Assembly (NCBI GenBank): GCA_024235955.1
Contig: JACKLJ010000001.1
Span: 791,501-855,500, forward strand
Direction of reading: 5' to 3'
Origin: Burkholderiaceae bacterium
GTDB taxonomy: Bacteria > Pseudomonadota > Gammaproteobacteria > Burkholderiales > Burkholderiaceae_C
DNA: 64,000 nucleotides
Shown here: in pieces, positions 24,669 through 38,545 of the stretch
Numbering within the stretch: the first letter of the stretch is position 1
Layout of the letters: each line of letters opens with the position of its first letter
The notes under the pieces: model-generated
What the model saw: only the letters and a program-made list of their open reading frames with translations
Databases searched by the model: none
Told to the model about the DNA's origin: nothing
Position numbers and translations under genes: made by a program

Positions 24669-26126
24669 ATGGGCTTCAAGCCGCTTCCGATGGCCATCGC
24701 GGTGGGCATCGGCCTGCTGATCTGGTTCGGCATTCCGGTGCCGCAGGGCGTGACGCCCCAGGCCTGGCACCTGCTGGCGCTGTTCGTCGGCACCATCGCG
24801 GCCATCATCGGCAAGGCGATGCCGATCGGCGCGCTGTCGATGATCGCCATCGCGCTGGTGGCGATCACCCGCGTCACCAACGACAAGCCGGCGGCGGCGC
24901 TGGCGGACGCGCTGTCGAGTTTCTCCAACTCGCTGATCTGGCTGATCGGCGTGTCGATCATGATCTCGCGCGGCATCATCAAGACCGGGCTGGGCGCGCG
25001 CATCGGCTACTACTTCATCTCGGTCTGGGGCAGGCGCACCATCGGCATCGGCTACGCGCTGACGCTGTCGGAGCTGCTGCTGGCACCCGTCACGCCCAGC
25101 AACACCGCGCGCGGCGGCGGCATCATCCACCCGATCATGCGCGCCATCGCCGGCAGCTACGAGTCCGACCCGGAGCACGGCACGCAGGGGCGCATCGGCA
25201 AGTACTTGGCGCTGGTCAACTACCACGCCAACCCGATCTCGTCGGCCATGTTCATCACCGCCACGGCGCCCAACCCGCTGGTGGTCAAGCTGATCGCCGA
25301 CGCCACCGGCGCGCAGATCCACCTGAGCTGGGGCACCTGGGCGCTGGCCATGCTGCTGCCGGGCCTGGTGGCCATGGTGCTGATGCCGCTGGTGATCTAC
25401 GCGCTGTACCCGCCGGATATCAAGCGCACGCCCAACGCGGCGGCCTTCGCGCGCGAGAAGCTGCAGGCGCTGGGCCCGATCTCGCGCGGCGAGGCCATCA
25501 TGCTGGCGGTGTTCCTGGTGCTGCTGGTGCTGTGGGCGGGCATCCCGGCCTTCATTCTCGGTCCCGGCGCCGCGCTCGACCCGACCACCACCGCCTTCCT
25601 GGGCCTGGCGCTGCTGCTGGTGACGGGCGTGCTCAGCTGGGAAGACGTGATCAAGGAAAAGAGCGCCTGGGACACCATCGTCTGGTTCGGCGCGCTGGTG
25701 ATGATGGCCACCTTCCTGAACAAGCTGGGGCTGGTGGCGTGGTTCGCCGGCACGCTGGAAAAGGGCATCGAAGGCCTGGGCCTGGGCTGGATGGGCGCCA
25801 GCGCGCTGCTGCTGCTGGCCTACCTGTACGCGCACTACCTGTTCGCCAGCACCACGGCGCACATCACCGCCATGTTCGCGGCCTTCTACGGCGCCGGCGT
25901 GGCGCTGGGCGCGCCGGCCTTCCCGTTCGCGCTGATGATGGCGGCGGCCTCCAACATCATGATGACGCTCACCCACTACGCCACCGGCACCTCGCCGGTG
26001 ATCTTCGGCTCCGGCTACACCACGCTGGGCGAATGGTGGAAGGCGGGCTTCGTGATGAGCCTGGTGCTGCTGGCCGTGTGGGGCATCGTCGGCACCGCCT
26101 GGTGGCACGTGCTCGGCTACTGGTGA
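24669..26126 (+). CDS. DASS-family sodium-coupled dicarboxylate/tricarboxylate symporter
   Basis: This 485-aa inner-membrane carrier has about twelve hydrophobic segments and the DASS signatures SELLLAPVTPSNTARGGGII and SSAMFITATAPNPLVVKLI, plus THYATGTSPVIFGSGY near the end. Relatives are E. coli CitT and TtdT (about 487 aa), which exchange or import citrate, tartrate or succinate. The exact substrate cannot be read. The start at 24669 has an ideal AGGAGG five bases upstream; an in-frame ATG at 24585 lacks this. Confidence 0.88.
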   Translation: MGFKPLPMAIAVGIGLLIWFGIPVPQGVTPQAWHLLALFVGTIAAIIGKAMPIGALSMIAIALVAITRVTNDKPAAALADALSSFSNSLIWLIGVSIMISRGIIKTGLGARIGYYFISVWGRRTIGIGYALTLSELLLAPVTPSNTARGGGIIHPIMRAIAGSYESDPEHGTQGRIGKYLALVNYHANPISSAMFITATAPNPLVVKLIADATGAQIHLSWGTWALAMLLPGLVAMVLMPLVIYALYPPDIKRTPNAAAFAREKLQALGPISRGEAIMLAVFLVLLVLWAGIPAFILGPGAALDPTTTAFLGLALLLVTGVLSWEDVIKEKSAWDTIVWFGALVMMATFLNKLGLVAWFAGTLEKGIEGLGLGWMGASALLLLAYLYAHYLFASTTAHITAMFAAFYGAGVALGAPAFPFALMMAAASNIMMTLTHYATGTSPVIFGSGYTTLGEWWKAGFVMSLVLLAVWGIVGTAWWHVLGYW

Positions 26127-26165
26127 GCACGCGGGAAGGGCCGGAATTTCAAGGCTTTTGAGCCT

Positions 26166-26206
26166 CCAGACCTTATGTGGCGGGCGCAGGCAGCTACAAA
26201 ATAGTG
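26166..26206 (+). repeat. Dispersed GCAGGCAGCTAT element, copy (forward)
   Basis: CCAGACCTTATGTG, then GCGGGCGCAGGCAGCTA, with a weak ATAG closing arm. It sits between the convergent ends of the symporter and cydB. Confidence 0.85.
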
Positions 26207-26231
26207 AGTAATCTGAAGCGCCTGCCGGCCT

Positions 26232-27308
26232 TCAGTGGTAGCCCGCCCCGGCCAGCACCTTGCCGCGGAACACCGAGTACGACCAGGCCGTGTAGGCCAG
26301 CACCACCGGCAGCAGCACCACCAGCCCGGCCAGCACGAAGCCCTGCGATTCGGGTGGCGAGGCGGCCTGCCAGATGCTGAGCGAGGGCGGCACGATGTTC
26401 GGCCAGATGCCCAGCACCAGCCCCGCGAAGCCGAGCGCGAACAGCGCCAGCGTCCACAGGAAGGGGCGGGCGTCGTGCCGGGGCGCGCCCCCGGCCTCCG
26501 GCTGCACGGCGGCGTCCACCCACAAACGCCAGCCCACCAGCAGCGTGAGCAGCGGCACCGGCGCCAGCCACAGGAAGTTGCCCGATTCGAACCAGCGCGC
26601 CATCAGCCGCGAGTTCAGGAACGGCAGCCAGGTGCTGACCAGCCCCATGAACACCAGCACCGCCATCACCAGCGGCCGCGCCATGGCGCGCGCCAGCCGG
26701 TGCAGCGGGCCGTCGGTCTTCAGGATCAGCCAGCCGCAGCCCAGCAGCGCGTAGCCGAACAGCAGCGCGGCGCCGGTCAGCATGGAAAACGGGCTGAACC
26801 AGGCGAAGGCGCCACCCAGGTACTTGCCGGCCGACAGCGGCATGCCTTCCACCAGCGCGCCCAGGATCACGCCTTGCGAGAAGGTGGCCACCATCGAGCC
26901 CAGCGCAAAGGCCGCACCCCAGGCCCGACGCGCGAAGCCCTGGCCCTTGAAGCGGAACTCGAACGCCACGCCGCGGAAGATCAGCCCCAGCAGCAGCGTC
27001 AGCACCGGCAGGTACAGCGCCGACAGCACCAGCGAGTACGCCTTGGGAAAGGCCGCCAGCAGCCCGGCGCCGCCCAGCACCAGCCAGGTCTCGTTGCCGT
27101 CCCAGATGGGGGCTGCGGTGTTCATCATGTGGTCGAGCTCGCCGCTGTCGCGGGCGAACGGCGCCAGGATGCCCAGGCCGAGCACGAAGCCGTCGAGCAG
27201 CACGTACATCAGCACGCCGAAGCCGATCACGCCGAACCAGATCACCGGCAGCCAGAACTCCCAGCCACTGAGCGGCGGCAGCGCGGGCAGGGCGCCGAGC
27301 GGGTTCAT
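26232..27308 (-). CDS. cydB: Cytochrome bd-type quinol oxidase subunit II
   Basis: This 358-aa membrane subunit stabilises the haem groups of bd-type quinol oxidase. Features are FGVLMYVLLDGFVLGLGILA, MMNTAAPIWDGNETWLVLGG, LIFRGVAFEFRFKGQ and an N-terminal segment rich in Trp. Its start overlaps the cydA stop (ATGA). I see no small CydX-like frame right after it; the next 100 bases hold a dispersed element. Confidence 0.95.
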   Translation of the reverse strand: MNPLGALPALPPLSGWEFWLPVIWFGVIGFGVLMYVLLDGFVLGLGILAPFARDSGELDHMMNTAAPIWDGNETWLVLGGAGLLAAFPKAYSLVLSALYLPVLTLLLGLIFRGVAFEFRFKGQGFARRAWGAAFALGSMVATFSQGVILGALVEGMPLSAGKYLGGAFAWFSPFSMLTGAALLFGYALLGCGWLILKTDGPLHRLARAMARPLVMAVLVFMGLVSTWLPFLNSRLMARWFESGNFLWLAPVPLLTLLVGWRLWVDAAVQPEAGGAPRHDARPFLWTLALFALGFAGLVLGIWPNIVPPSLSIWQAASPPESQGFVLAGLVVLLPVVLAYTAWSYSVFRGKVLAGAGYH

Positions 27309-28720
27309 GCGGCACCTCCTTCGGCGATGTCGGCCTCGCCGGCGGCCGAGAGCGGGCGCGCCGGGGTTTTCAGGCCACCTTTGGGCGAGGGCGGGCGGTC
27401 GTGCGGTGTCGGGCCCTTCTTGAGCAAGCGCCACAGGTACCACATGCCGGCGCCGAAGATGGTGGCGTACACCGCGCCGTAGCCGGCCAGCGAGGCCAGC
27501 ACCTGCCCGCCCGTGAGGTTGGGGCTGACGGCCTCGGCCGTGCGCAGCTGGCCGTACACCACCCAGGGCTGGCGGCCGATCTCGGTCACGTACCAGCCGG
27601 TGAGCAGGGCGATGAAGCCGCTCGGGCTCATCAGCTGCCAGCCGCGCTGCAGCCACACCGCCTGCTCCAGCCGGCCGCGCCACCAGGCCCAGGCTGACAG
27701 CGCCACCAGCGCCAGCATCAGCAGGCCGAGGCCGACCATGATGCGGAAGGCGAAGAAGGGCGGCGCCACCGGCGGGCGGTCGCCGGCCGGCACCGAGGTG
27801 AGCGGCTGGATCTCGCCGTCCAGGCTGTGGGTGAGGATCAGGCTGCCCAGGTGCGGGATGGCGATCTCGTAGTCGTTGCGCTCGGCCCTGGCGTCCGGGA
27901 TGCCGAACAGCACCAGCGGCACGCCTTCGCCGGGCGGATCGGCGCGCCAGTGGGCTTCCATGGCCGCCACCTTGATCGGCTGGTGCTCCAGCGTGTTCAG
28001 GCCGTGCTGGTCGCCCACCAGGATCTGCACCGGCACCGCGATGGCCCCGAAGGCCACCGCCAGCTTCAGCATGGGCAGCGCCAGCTCCGGGTGGCTGCCG
28101 CGCCGCAGGTGCCAGGCGCCGACGCCGCCGATCACGAAGCACGTGGTGATGAAGGCCGCCAGCACCATGTGCGGCAGGCGGTAGAAGAACGAGGGGTTGA
28201 AGATGATCGCCAGCCAGTCGGCCGGGTGGAACACGCCGGCCGCATCACGCGTGAAGCCTTGCGGGGTGTGCATCCAGCTCACGGCCGAGATGATCCAGAA
28301 GGTGGAGATCAGCGTGCCCAGCGCCACCATGCAGGTGCACAGGAAATGCACCGTGGGCGAGACGCGCTCGCGCCCGAACAGCATCACGCCCAGGAAGCCG
28401 GCTTCCAGGAAGAAGGCGGTCAGCACCTCGTAGCTCAGCAGCGGGCCCAGGATGTTGCCCGCGTGCTCGGTCAGCTGTGCCCAGTTGGTGCCGAACTGGA
28501 AGCTCATCACGATGCCCGACACCACCCCCATGCCGAAGGAGATGGCGAACACCTTCAGCCAGAAGTCGTACAGGTGCCGCCAGCGCGTCTCGCCGGTGCG
28601 CAGCCAGCGCCACTCCAGGAACATCAGCCAGTTCGCCAGGCCGATCGACAGCGCCGGAAAGATGATGTGGAACGAGATCACGAACCCGAACTGGATTCGC
28701 GAGAGCAGCAGGGCATCCAT
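27305..28720 (-). CDS. cydA: Cytochrome bd-type quinol oxidase subunit I (short Q-loop form)
   Basis: This 471-aa catalytic subunit oxidises quinol and reduces oxygen with high affinity. SRIQFGFVISFHIIFPALS carries the haem b595 His18, VGDQHG and GRQPWVVYGQLRT mark the conserved quinol/haem region, and FWIISAVSWMHTPQGF is typical. At 471 aa it lacks the extra Q-loop residues of the 522-aa E. coli protein, placing it near cyanide-insensitive CioA. The start at 28720 (MDALLLSRIQ) is where conservation begins. An FNR-type box lies about 115 bases upstream. Confidence 0.94.
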   Translation of the reverse strand: MDALLLSRIQFGFVISFHIIFPALSIGLANWLMFLEWRWLRTGETRWRHLYDFWLKVFAISFGMGVVSGIVMSFQFGTNWAQLTEHAGNILGPLLSYEVLTAFFLEAGFLGVMLFGRERVSPTVHFLCTCMVALGTLISTFWIISAVSWMHTPQGFTRDAAGVFHPADWLAIIFNPSFFYRLPHMVLAAFITTCFVIGGVGAWHLRRGSHPELALPMLKLAVAFGAIAVPVQILVGDQHGLNTLEHQPIKVAAMEAHWRADPPGEGVPLVLFGIPDARAERNDYEIAIPHLGSLILTHSLDGEIQPLTSVPAGDRPPVAPPFFAFRIMVGLGLLMLALVALSAWAWWRGRLEQAVWLQRGWQLMSPSGFIALLTGWYVTEIGRQPWVVYGQLRTAEAVSPNLTGGQVLASLAGYGAVYATIFGAGMWYLWRLLKKGPTPHDRPPSPKGGLKTPARPLSAAGEADIAEGGAA

Positions 28721-28834
28721 TCGATCAGGCCTGCCCGCCATCGGCACCCCGGAGGCGCCGCGGCAAGGCCGGGACAGCACATTGGTGCGCCCCATGATGC
28801 CAGAGGCGGGCATGCCCGAGCCGGCCGCAAGGTT

Positions 28835-28848
28835 TTGACGACGATCAA
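28835..28848. promoter_or_regulatory. FNR/ANR box upstream of cydAB
   Basis: TTGAC-GACG-ATCAA matches TTGAT-N4-ATCAA at nine of ten informative bases, about 115 bases before the cydA ATG. Oxygen-limited control of a bd oxidase by FNR/ANR is the expected logic. The box is also 144 bases before the divergent icd gene. Confidence 0.55.
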
Positions 28849-28991
28849 GGAAGCGGAGCCCGGCCGGCCGGGGCGGCCACCAGCGGCCCGGCGGTTTGTC
28901 ACAATACCCCGTTTCGTGAGCGCCGCGTCAGCAACCGCTGCCAGCATGACGCCCGCGGACAAGATCGCCACGACACCCGGAGATACCCCTC

Positions 28992-31229
<2,238 letters not shown>

Positions 31230-31267
31230 GCCCTGTTCGGCCGCGCGGGCTGCGCGGCGCCTGGCTG

Positions 31268-31304
31268 AACGCCTGGAAGGCCTTGCGCCTCCGGGCGTTT
31301 TTTC
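31268..31304 (+). terminator. Terminator after the monomeric IDH gene
   Basis: AACGCC and GGCGTT arms enclose a partly paired GC-rich loop and are followed by six T, between two convergent genes. Confidence 0.55.
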
Positions 31305-31316
31305 TGGGTTTGAGGG

Positions 31317-31790
31317 TCAGCGGCGCGGTTCGAACACTGGCCCGCGCAGGCGGCTGCCGGCGGCCAGGTGGTGCTGGCCGAACCAGCCCTGGTTCATCTC
31401 CAGCACGTAGCGCACGGGCTTGGTGGAGCAGTGGCTGGTTTCGTCGAGCGGCTTCATGTCGGCCAGGTTGACGATGCTGCCGTCGTCGGCCACGAAGGCC
31501 GCCGTCAGCGGAATCAGCGTGTTCTTCATCCAGAAGCACTGCACCGCCGGCCGCTCGAACACGAACAGCATGCCTTCATGCTGCGGCATCTGCTTGCGGT
31601 ACATCAGCCCGATCTGGCGCTGCTCGGGCGTGGCGGCCACCTGGGCGTCGATGCGGTACATGCCGGCGCCGATCTGCGTGCGCTGCAGGTCGAGCTGGGG
31701 CATGCCCTCGGTCGCCAGCTGCGCCAGCGCGCCGGTGGCGGTCAGGGTGGCGACGGCGGCCAGGAGAAAGGTGCGGAGTCTGGACTTCAT
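31317..31790 (-). CDS. DUF192-family exported protein
   Basis: This 157-aa protein has an N-terminal signal peptide (RTFLLAAVATLTATGALAQL) and a DUF192 domain (QRQIGLMYRKQMPQHEGMLF; VQCFWMKNTLIPLTAAFVAD; PVRYVLEMNQGWF). The family has a small barrel fold and is found in the periplasm or attached to the membrane; its biochemical role is not established. ATG at 31802 is an alternative start four codons up. It lies on the minus strand between the two isocitrate dehydrogenase genes and is divergent from the dimeric icd. Confidence 0.88.
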   Translation of the reverse strand: MKSRLRTFLLAAVATLTATGALAQLATEGMPQLDLQRTQIGAGMYRIDAQVAATPEQRQIGLMYRKQMPQHEGMLFVFERPAVQCFWMKNTLIPLTAAFVADDGSIVNLADMKPLDETSHCSTKPVRYVLEMNQGWFGQHHLAAGSRLRGPVFEPRR

Positions 31791-32019
31791 GGTGCGTGAC
31801 ATGGACAGCGATGCGTCATGGACCGCCCGGAAAGGGAAAGGTTCTGGGCAGATGCCGAAGACGCCATTGTCGCCGCCCGCAGCGCCGCCGCGGCGTTCGC
31901 CGACACGCCACGCAAGGGGCCGGCGCTAGAATCGTCCGCGCCATGCGGCACCCGTCTGCGCTCCTGGGGCGCCGTGCCGCGCACGCCCATTGACCCGCCA
32001 TCCTCCGGAGACGACCAGC

Positions 32020-33273
<1,254 letters not shown>

Positions 33274-33305
33274 AGCGTCGCGCCGCTCCCTGGCGCCCGC
33301 CCATG

Positions 33306-33334
33306 AAAAAGCCCGGCCTCGGCCGGGCTTTTTT
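33306..33334. terminator. Bidirectional terminator between icd and csp
   Basis: AAAAAGCCCGGCC and GGCCGGGCTTTTTT form a long stem with a two-base loop, with A-run upstream and T-run downstream, so it can serve both convergent genes. Confidence 0.95.
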
Positions 33335-33349
33335 CTGGTGGCGCGGCTC

Positions 33350-33640
33350 CTAGTGGGAGTCCGAGGCGTTCATCTGCGCCTGGGCCATGCCGGGTTGCTC
33401 GACCATGGCGCCGGGGGGCGCATGGCCGTCGGCCGATTCCTGGGTGCGGATGTGCAGGGCCAGCAGGCCCTTGGGGCCCTGGTCCAGATCGAAGCTGACG
33501 CGCGCTCCTTCCTTGAGGGTCTTGAACCCGTCCATGTCGATGGCCGAGAAATGCGCGAAGGCATCCGGCCCGCCACCGTCGGGTTCGATGAAGCCGAAGC
33601 CCTTGACGTCGTTGAACCACTTGACTCGTCCGTAGGGCAT
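33350..33640 (-). CDS. Cold-shock domain protein, CspD-like position
   Basis: This 96-aa nucleic-acid-binding protein has RNP1-like KGFGFIEPDG and RNP2-like DAFAHFSAIDM within an N-terminal cold-shock domain, then about 30 extra residues with no clear fold (APPGAMVEQPGMAQAQMNAS). A csp gene divergent from clpS-clpA matches the cspD locus of enteric bacteria, where CspD inhibits replication in stationary phase. Whether this protein does so is inference. The start at 33640 is MPYGRVKWFN. Confidence 0.9.
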   Translation of the reverse strand: MPYGRVKWFNDVKGFGFIEPDGGGPDAFAHFSAIDMDGFKTLKEGARVSFDLDQGPKGLLALHIRTQESADGHAPPGAMVEQPGMAQAQMNASDSH

Positions 33641-33824
33641 GCTTGTCTCCTTTACTTCTGTTGTGGCGGTTACAGTTTGCTATCAGGAAATGGCCGTTGT
33701 CAACAAGGGCGCCCGTGGCGCACCTGTGGTGCCGGCGGCCGGGCCTTGTGGATGGTCGGGCCGGCACCACCTGAATCCGGTGGGCCGCCAGCCGGATTGG
33801 CGCGGCGTCGATAGAATGGATTTC

Positions 33825-34184
33825 ATGGCTACCCCTCCCCCTGTCAAGCCTCCCCCCGTGCCGGCGCCGGTGCGCCAGCCCGGCGGTGAAGACGCGGTTG
33901 TGCTGGAGCGCAAGCCGCAGAAGACCACTCCGCCCCAGATGTACCAGGTGGTGATGCTGAACGACGACTACACCCCCATGGAGTTCGTGGTGGTGGTCAT
34001 CCAGGAATTCTTCAACAAGGACCGCGAAACGGCCACCCAGATCATGCTCAAGATCCACCTGGACGGCAAAGGCGTGTGCGGCGTGTACCCGCGCGACATC
34101 GCCGCCACCAAGGTCGATCAGGTGCTGGGCGCCGCCCGCGAGGCCGGACACCCCCTCCAGTGTGTCAGCGAACCCGTGGAATGA
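33825..34184 (+). CDS. clpS: ATP-dependent Clp protease adaptor ClpS
   Basis: This 119-aa adaptor delivers N-degron substrates to ClpAP. The core is MYQVVMLNDDYTPMEFVVVV, QEFFNKDRETATQIMLKIHL and HPLQCVSEPVE, the last two forming the ClpA-binding and degron pocket faces. A proline-rich flexible N-terminus precedes it (ATPPPVKPPPVPAPVRQPGG). ATG at 33825 is preferred; 33816 is also in frame. It is 104 bases upstream of clpA. Confidence 0.96.
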   Translation: MATPPPVKPPPVPAPVRQPGGEDAVVLERKPQKTTPPQMYQVVMLNDDYTPMEFVVVVIQEFFNKDRETATQIMLKIHLDGKGVCGVYPRDIAATKVDQVLGAAREAGHPLQCVSEPVE

Positions 34185-34288
34185 ACTTGTTGAATATGTC
34201 CGAACTCTCCCCATGTAAAGGGCAAGTGCGCCCACTGCGAATTGCCCGGATTGCGTTAAGGTAAGGTCACGGCGCGAAGGAACGAACC

Positions 34289-36625
<2,337 letters not shown>

Positions 36626-36658
36626 CCCTGTCGGCGCCGCCGGTATGCCGGCAGCCTG

Positions 36659-36699
36659 CAGCCAGCAGCGCCTCGCGGCCTGCTGGCTGTTTTTGTTTT
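36659..36699 (+). terminator. Terminator after clpA
   Basis: CAGCCAGCAG (36659-36668) pairs with CTGCTGGCTG (36680-36689), a 10-bp perfect stem, followed by TTTTTGTTTT. Confidence 0.93.
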
Positions 36700-36750
36700 G
36701 GGGTGCCTCGGCTCAGCTCTGGCGGCGGTCGTCTGGCCGTCGACCAATCA

Positions 36751-36790
36751 CTTTTTGATAGCTGCCTGCGCCCGCCGATTATGGTCTGCA
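36751..36790 (-). repeat. Dispersed GCAGGCAGCTAT element, copy (reverse)
   Basis: TTGATAGCTGCCTGCGCCCGC, then GGTCTGCAG, between the convergent clpA and GT39 genes. Confidence 0.85.
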
Positions 36791-36798
36791 GCCACTTT

Positions 36799-38334
36799 TC
36801 ATTTGAAAATTGGTGCCGGGTGCAGCATCAGGTCAAGCCGCAGCGGCGGGGTGTCGGCCCGCGCACGGCGGTACGGCAGCGCCCAGGTCTGCAGGCACGG
36901 CAGCGCACCGCCGGCGGGCGTGCCCGCCAGCCACCAGCCGTTGGGCGCCGCATCGTCGGCGGCCACCATCAGCCAGCCCTGGCCGCGCGCTTCGGCCGCA
37001 CGCACCGCGTGGCGCACGCAGCCGGCGGCTTGCGGCAGGTCGGCGTCGCAGACGGTCACGGGCGCTTGCGGGAAGCGCGTGCGCAGCACGCCGGCGATGA
37101 TGTGGTGGCTGGCGATGATCGGGCTGCGGCCGTCATAGCCGGCCGCGCGCAGGCGCTCGGCCATGCGCGCCACCGGCCAGTTGAAGCGGTCGGCGCGGCC
37201 GCGCCGGGCGTCGATCAGCGGGTCGGCCGCGCCCCCCAGCCACAGCAGCAGCGCCATGCCCAGCACGGCTCCCAGGTAGCGCCGCCGGCCGCGTGGCCGA
37301 TCGCCCAGGCCCGGCCGCCAGGTGAAGGCCCCCATCGGTGCCATGCAGACCAGCGGGTGGATCCAGCGGCCGTCGAAGTTGGACACGTTGCCCAGCACCA
37401 CCATGGCCAGCAGCCCGCAGGCGATCAGCCCCAGGTAGCGCAGCAGCAGCGGCACGGCCCAGGGTGGCGTGTCGGCGCTCGGTGCCGGCGTGCGCCAGGC
37501 GCGGCGGCCGAAGGCCCACCAGGCCATCAGCGCCCAGGGCAGGGCGGCCAGGCCCAGCATGGTCAGCAGGTCGCCCAGGCCGGCCAGCATGCCGCGCCAG
37601 CCGGTGGCCTCGTAGGCCGGGCGCAGCTTGGCCAGCGTGCTGCTGCTGGCTTCCTGCCAGTGCTGCAGCACCCACAGTGCGTGCGGGGCCACCAGCAGCG
37701 CGGCGATCAGCGGCGCCAGCCACCAGCCGCGCGAAAGCAGCGCGCGCCGCGGCTGCGGCAGGCTGAGCGCCGCCGCCAGTGCCGCGCCGGCGAACAGCAC
37801 GTAGCTGTACTTGCTGAGCACTCCCAGCCCCAGCGCCAGCCCCAGCGCCGCAAAGCCGCCGGGTGACGGCCGGCGCAGCTGCCGCAGCAGCAGCCACCAG
37901 GTGGCGGCGACCAGGCAGGTCAGCAGCACCGTGTGGGTGAGATCGCGCAGCGCCTGCCAGCCCATGCCGGGCAGCCACCACATGCCCAGCGCGGCCAGCC
38001 AGGCGGCCGGCGCCGGCATCAGCTGCCGCGCGGCCAGGAACATGAAGACGAAGGTCAGCACCATCAGCGTCTTCTTCACCAGCGCCAGCGCCAGCACCGT
38101 GGGCCCCAGCACGCCGTTCACCGCCCACTGCAGCCAGGTGTAGAGCGGCGGCTGCGGGCCGTAGCCCCAGGCCAGCTGCTGGCTCCACACCGTCTGCTCG
38201 GCCTGGTCCCACATCAGCGCCTGCGACAGCAGCACGCGGCTCGCCGTGCTGGCCAGCGCCCAGGCCAGCAGCCAGAACAGCGGCGAGCGCCACGGGGGCG
38301 TGGTCGCGGAGGCCGGGGGGGAGGGGGCGGGCAT
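36799..38334 (-). CDS. GT39/ArnT-like polyprenyl-sugar glycosyltransferase
   Basis: This 511-aa multi-spanning protein has about ten hydrophobic segments, an early acidic luminal loop with LMWDQAEQTVWSQQLAWGYG, and GPQPPLYTWLQWAVNGVLG. That is the arrangement of the PMT/ArnT (GT-C) family, which transfers sugars from undecaprenyl or dolichyl carriers. The target, lipid A, protein or glycan, is unknown. C-terminal residues form a periplasmic domain. It is a single gene between clpA and sbcB. Confidence 0.82.
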   Translation of the reverse strand: MPAPSPPASATTPPWRSPLFWLLAWALASTASRVLLSQALMWDQAEQTVWSQQLAWGYGPQPPLYTWLQWAVNGVLGPTVLALALVKKTLMVLTFVFMFLAARQLMPAPAAWLAALGMWWLPGMGWQALRDLTHTVLLTCLVAATWWLLLRQLRRPSPGGFAALGLALGLGVLSKYSYVLFAGAALAAALSLPQPRRALLSRGWWLAPLIAALLVAPHALWVLQHWQEASSSTLAKLRPAYEATGWRGMLAGLGDLLTMLGLAALPWALMAWWAFGRRAWRTPAPSADTPPWAVPLLLRYLGLIACGLLAMVVLGNVSNFDGRWIHPLVCMAPMGAFTWRPGLGDRPRGRRRYLGAVLGMALLLWLGGAADPLIDARRGRADRFNWPVARMAERLRAAGYDGRSPIIASHHIIAGVLRTRFPQAPVTVCDADLPQAAGCVRHAVRAAEARGQGWLMVAADDAAPNGWWLAGTPAGGALPCLQTWALPYRRARADTPPLRLDLMLHPAPIFK

Positions 38335-38407
38335 GCGGTGGCGGCGCAGAGGCGCCCGGGGTTGGCGCCGACAAGGGGTGGCGGTGGCTGGGCGCTGACT
38401 TCAACAG

Positions 38408-38455
38408 CTATTTCGATGATAGCTGCCAGCGCAAGCCGGACAAGGGCTGCAAGCC
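38408..38455 (-). repeat. Dispersed element, diverged copy (reverse)
   Basis: GCTATTTCGATGATAGCTGCC, then AGCGCAAGC and AAGGGCTGCAAG, in the divergent gap between the GT39 gene and sbcB. Confidence 0.65.
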
Positions 38456-38545
38456 GCTTTTACACAGAATTTCCAGCGGGCGGACCGCGTGGCAGCCTGG
38501 TCGATGCGCAGGCAGCCCGACCCATCCCCGACAATAGCCCCCAGC

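Noticed and set aside
26232..28142. 636-aa minus-strand frame joining cydB to upstream codons
   Set aside because: Upstream codons are an out-of-frame reading of cydA; CydB begins at 27308 with an ATGA overlap.
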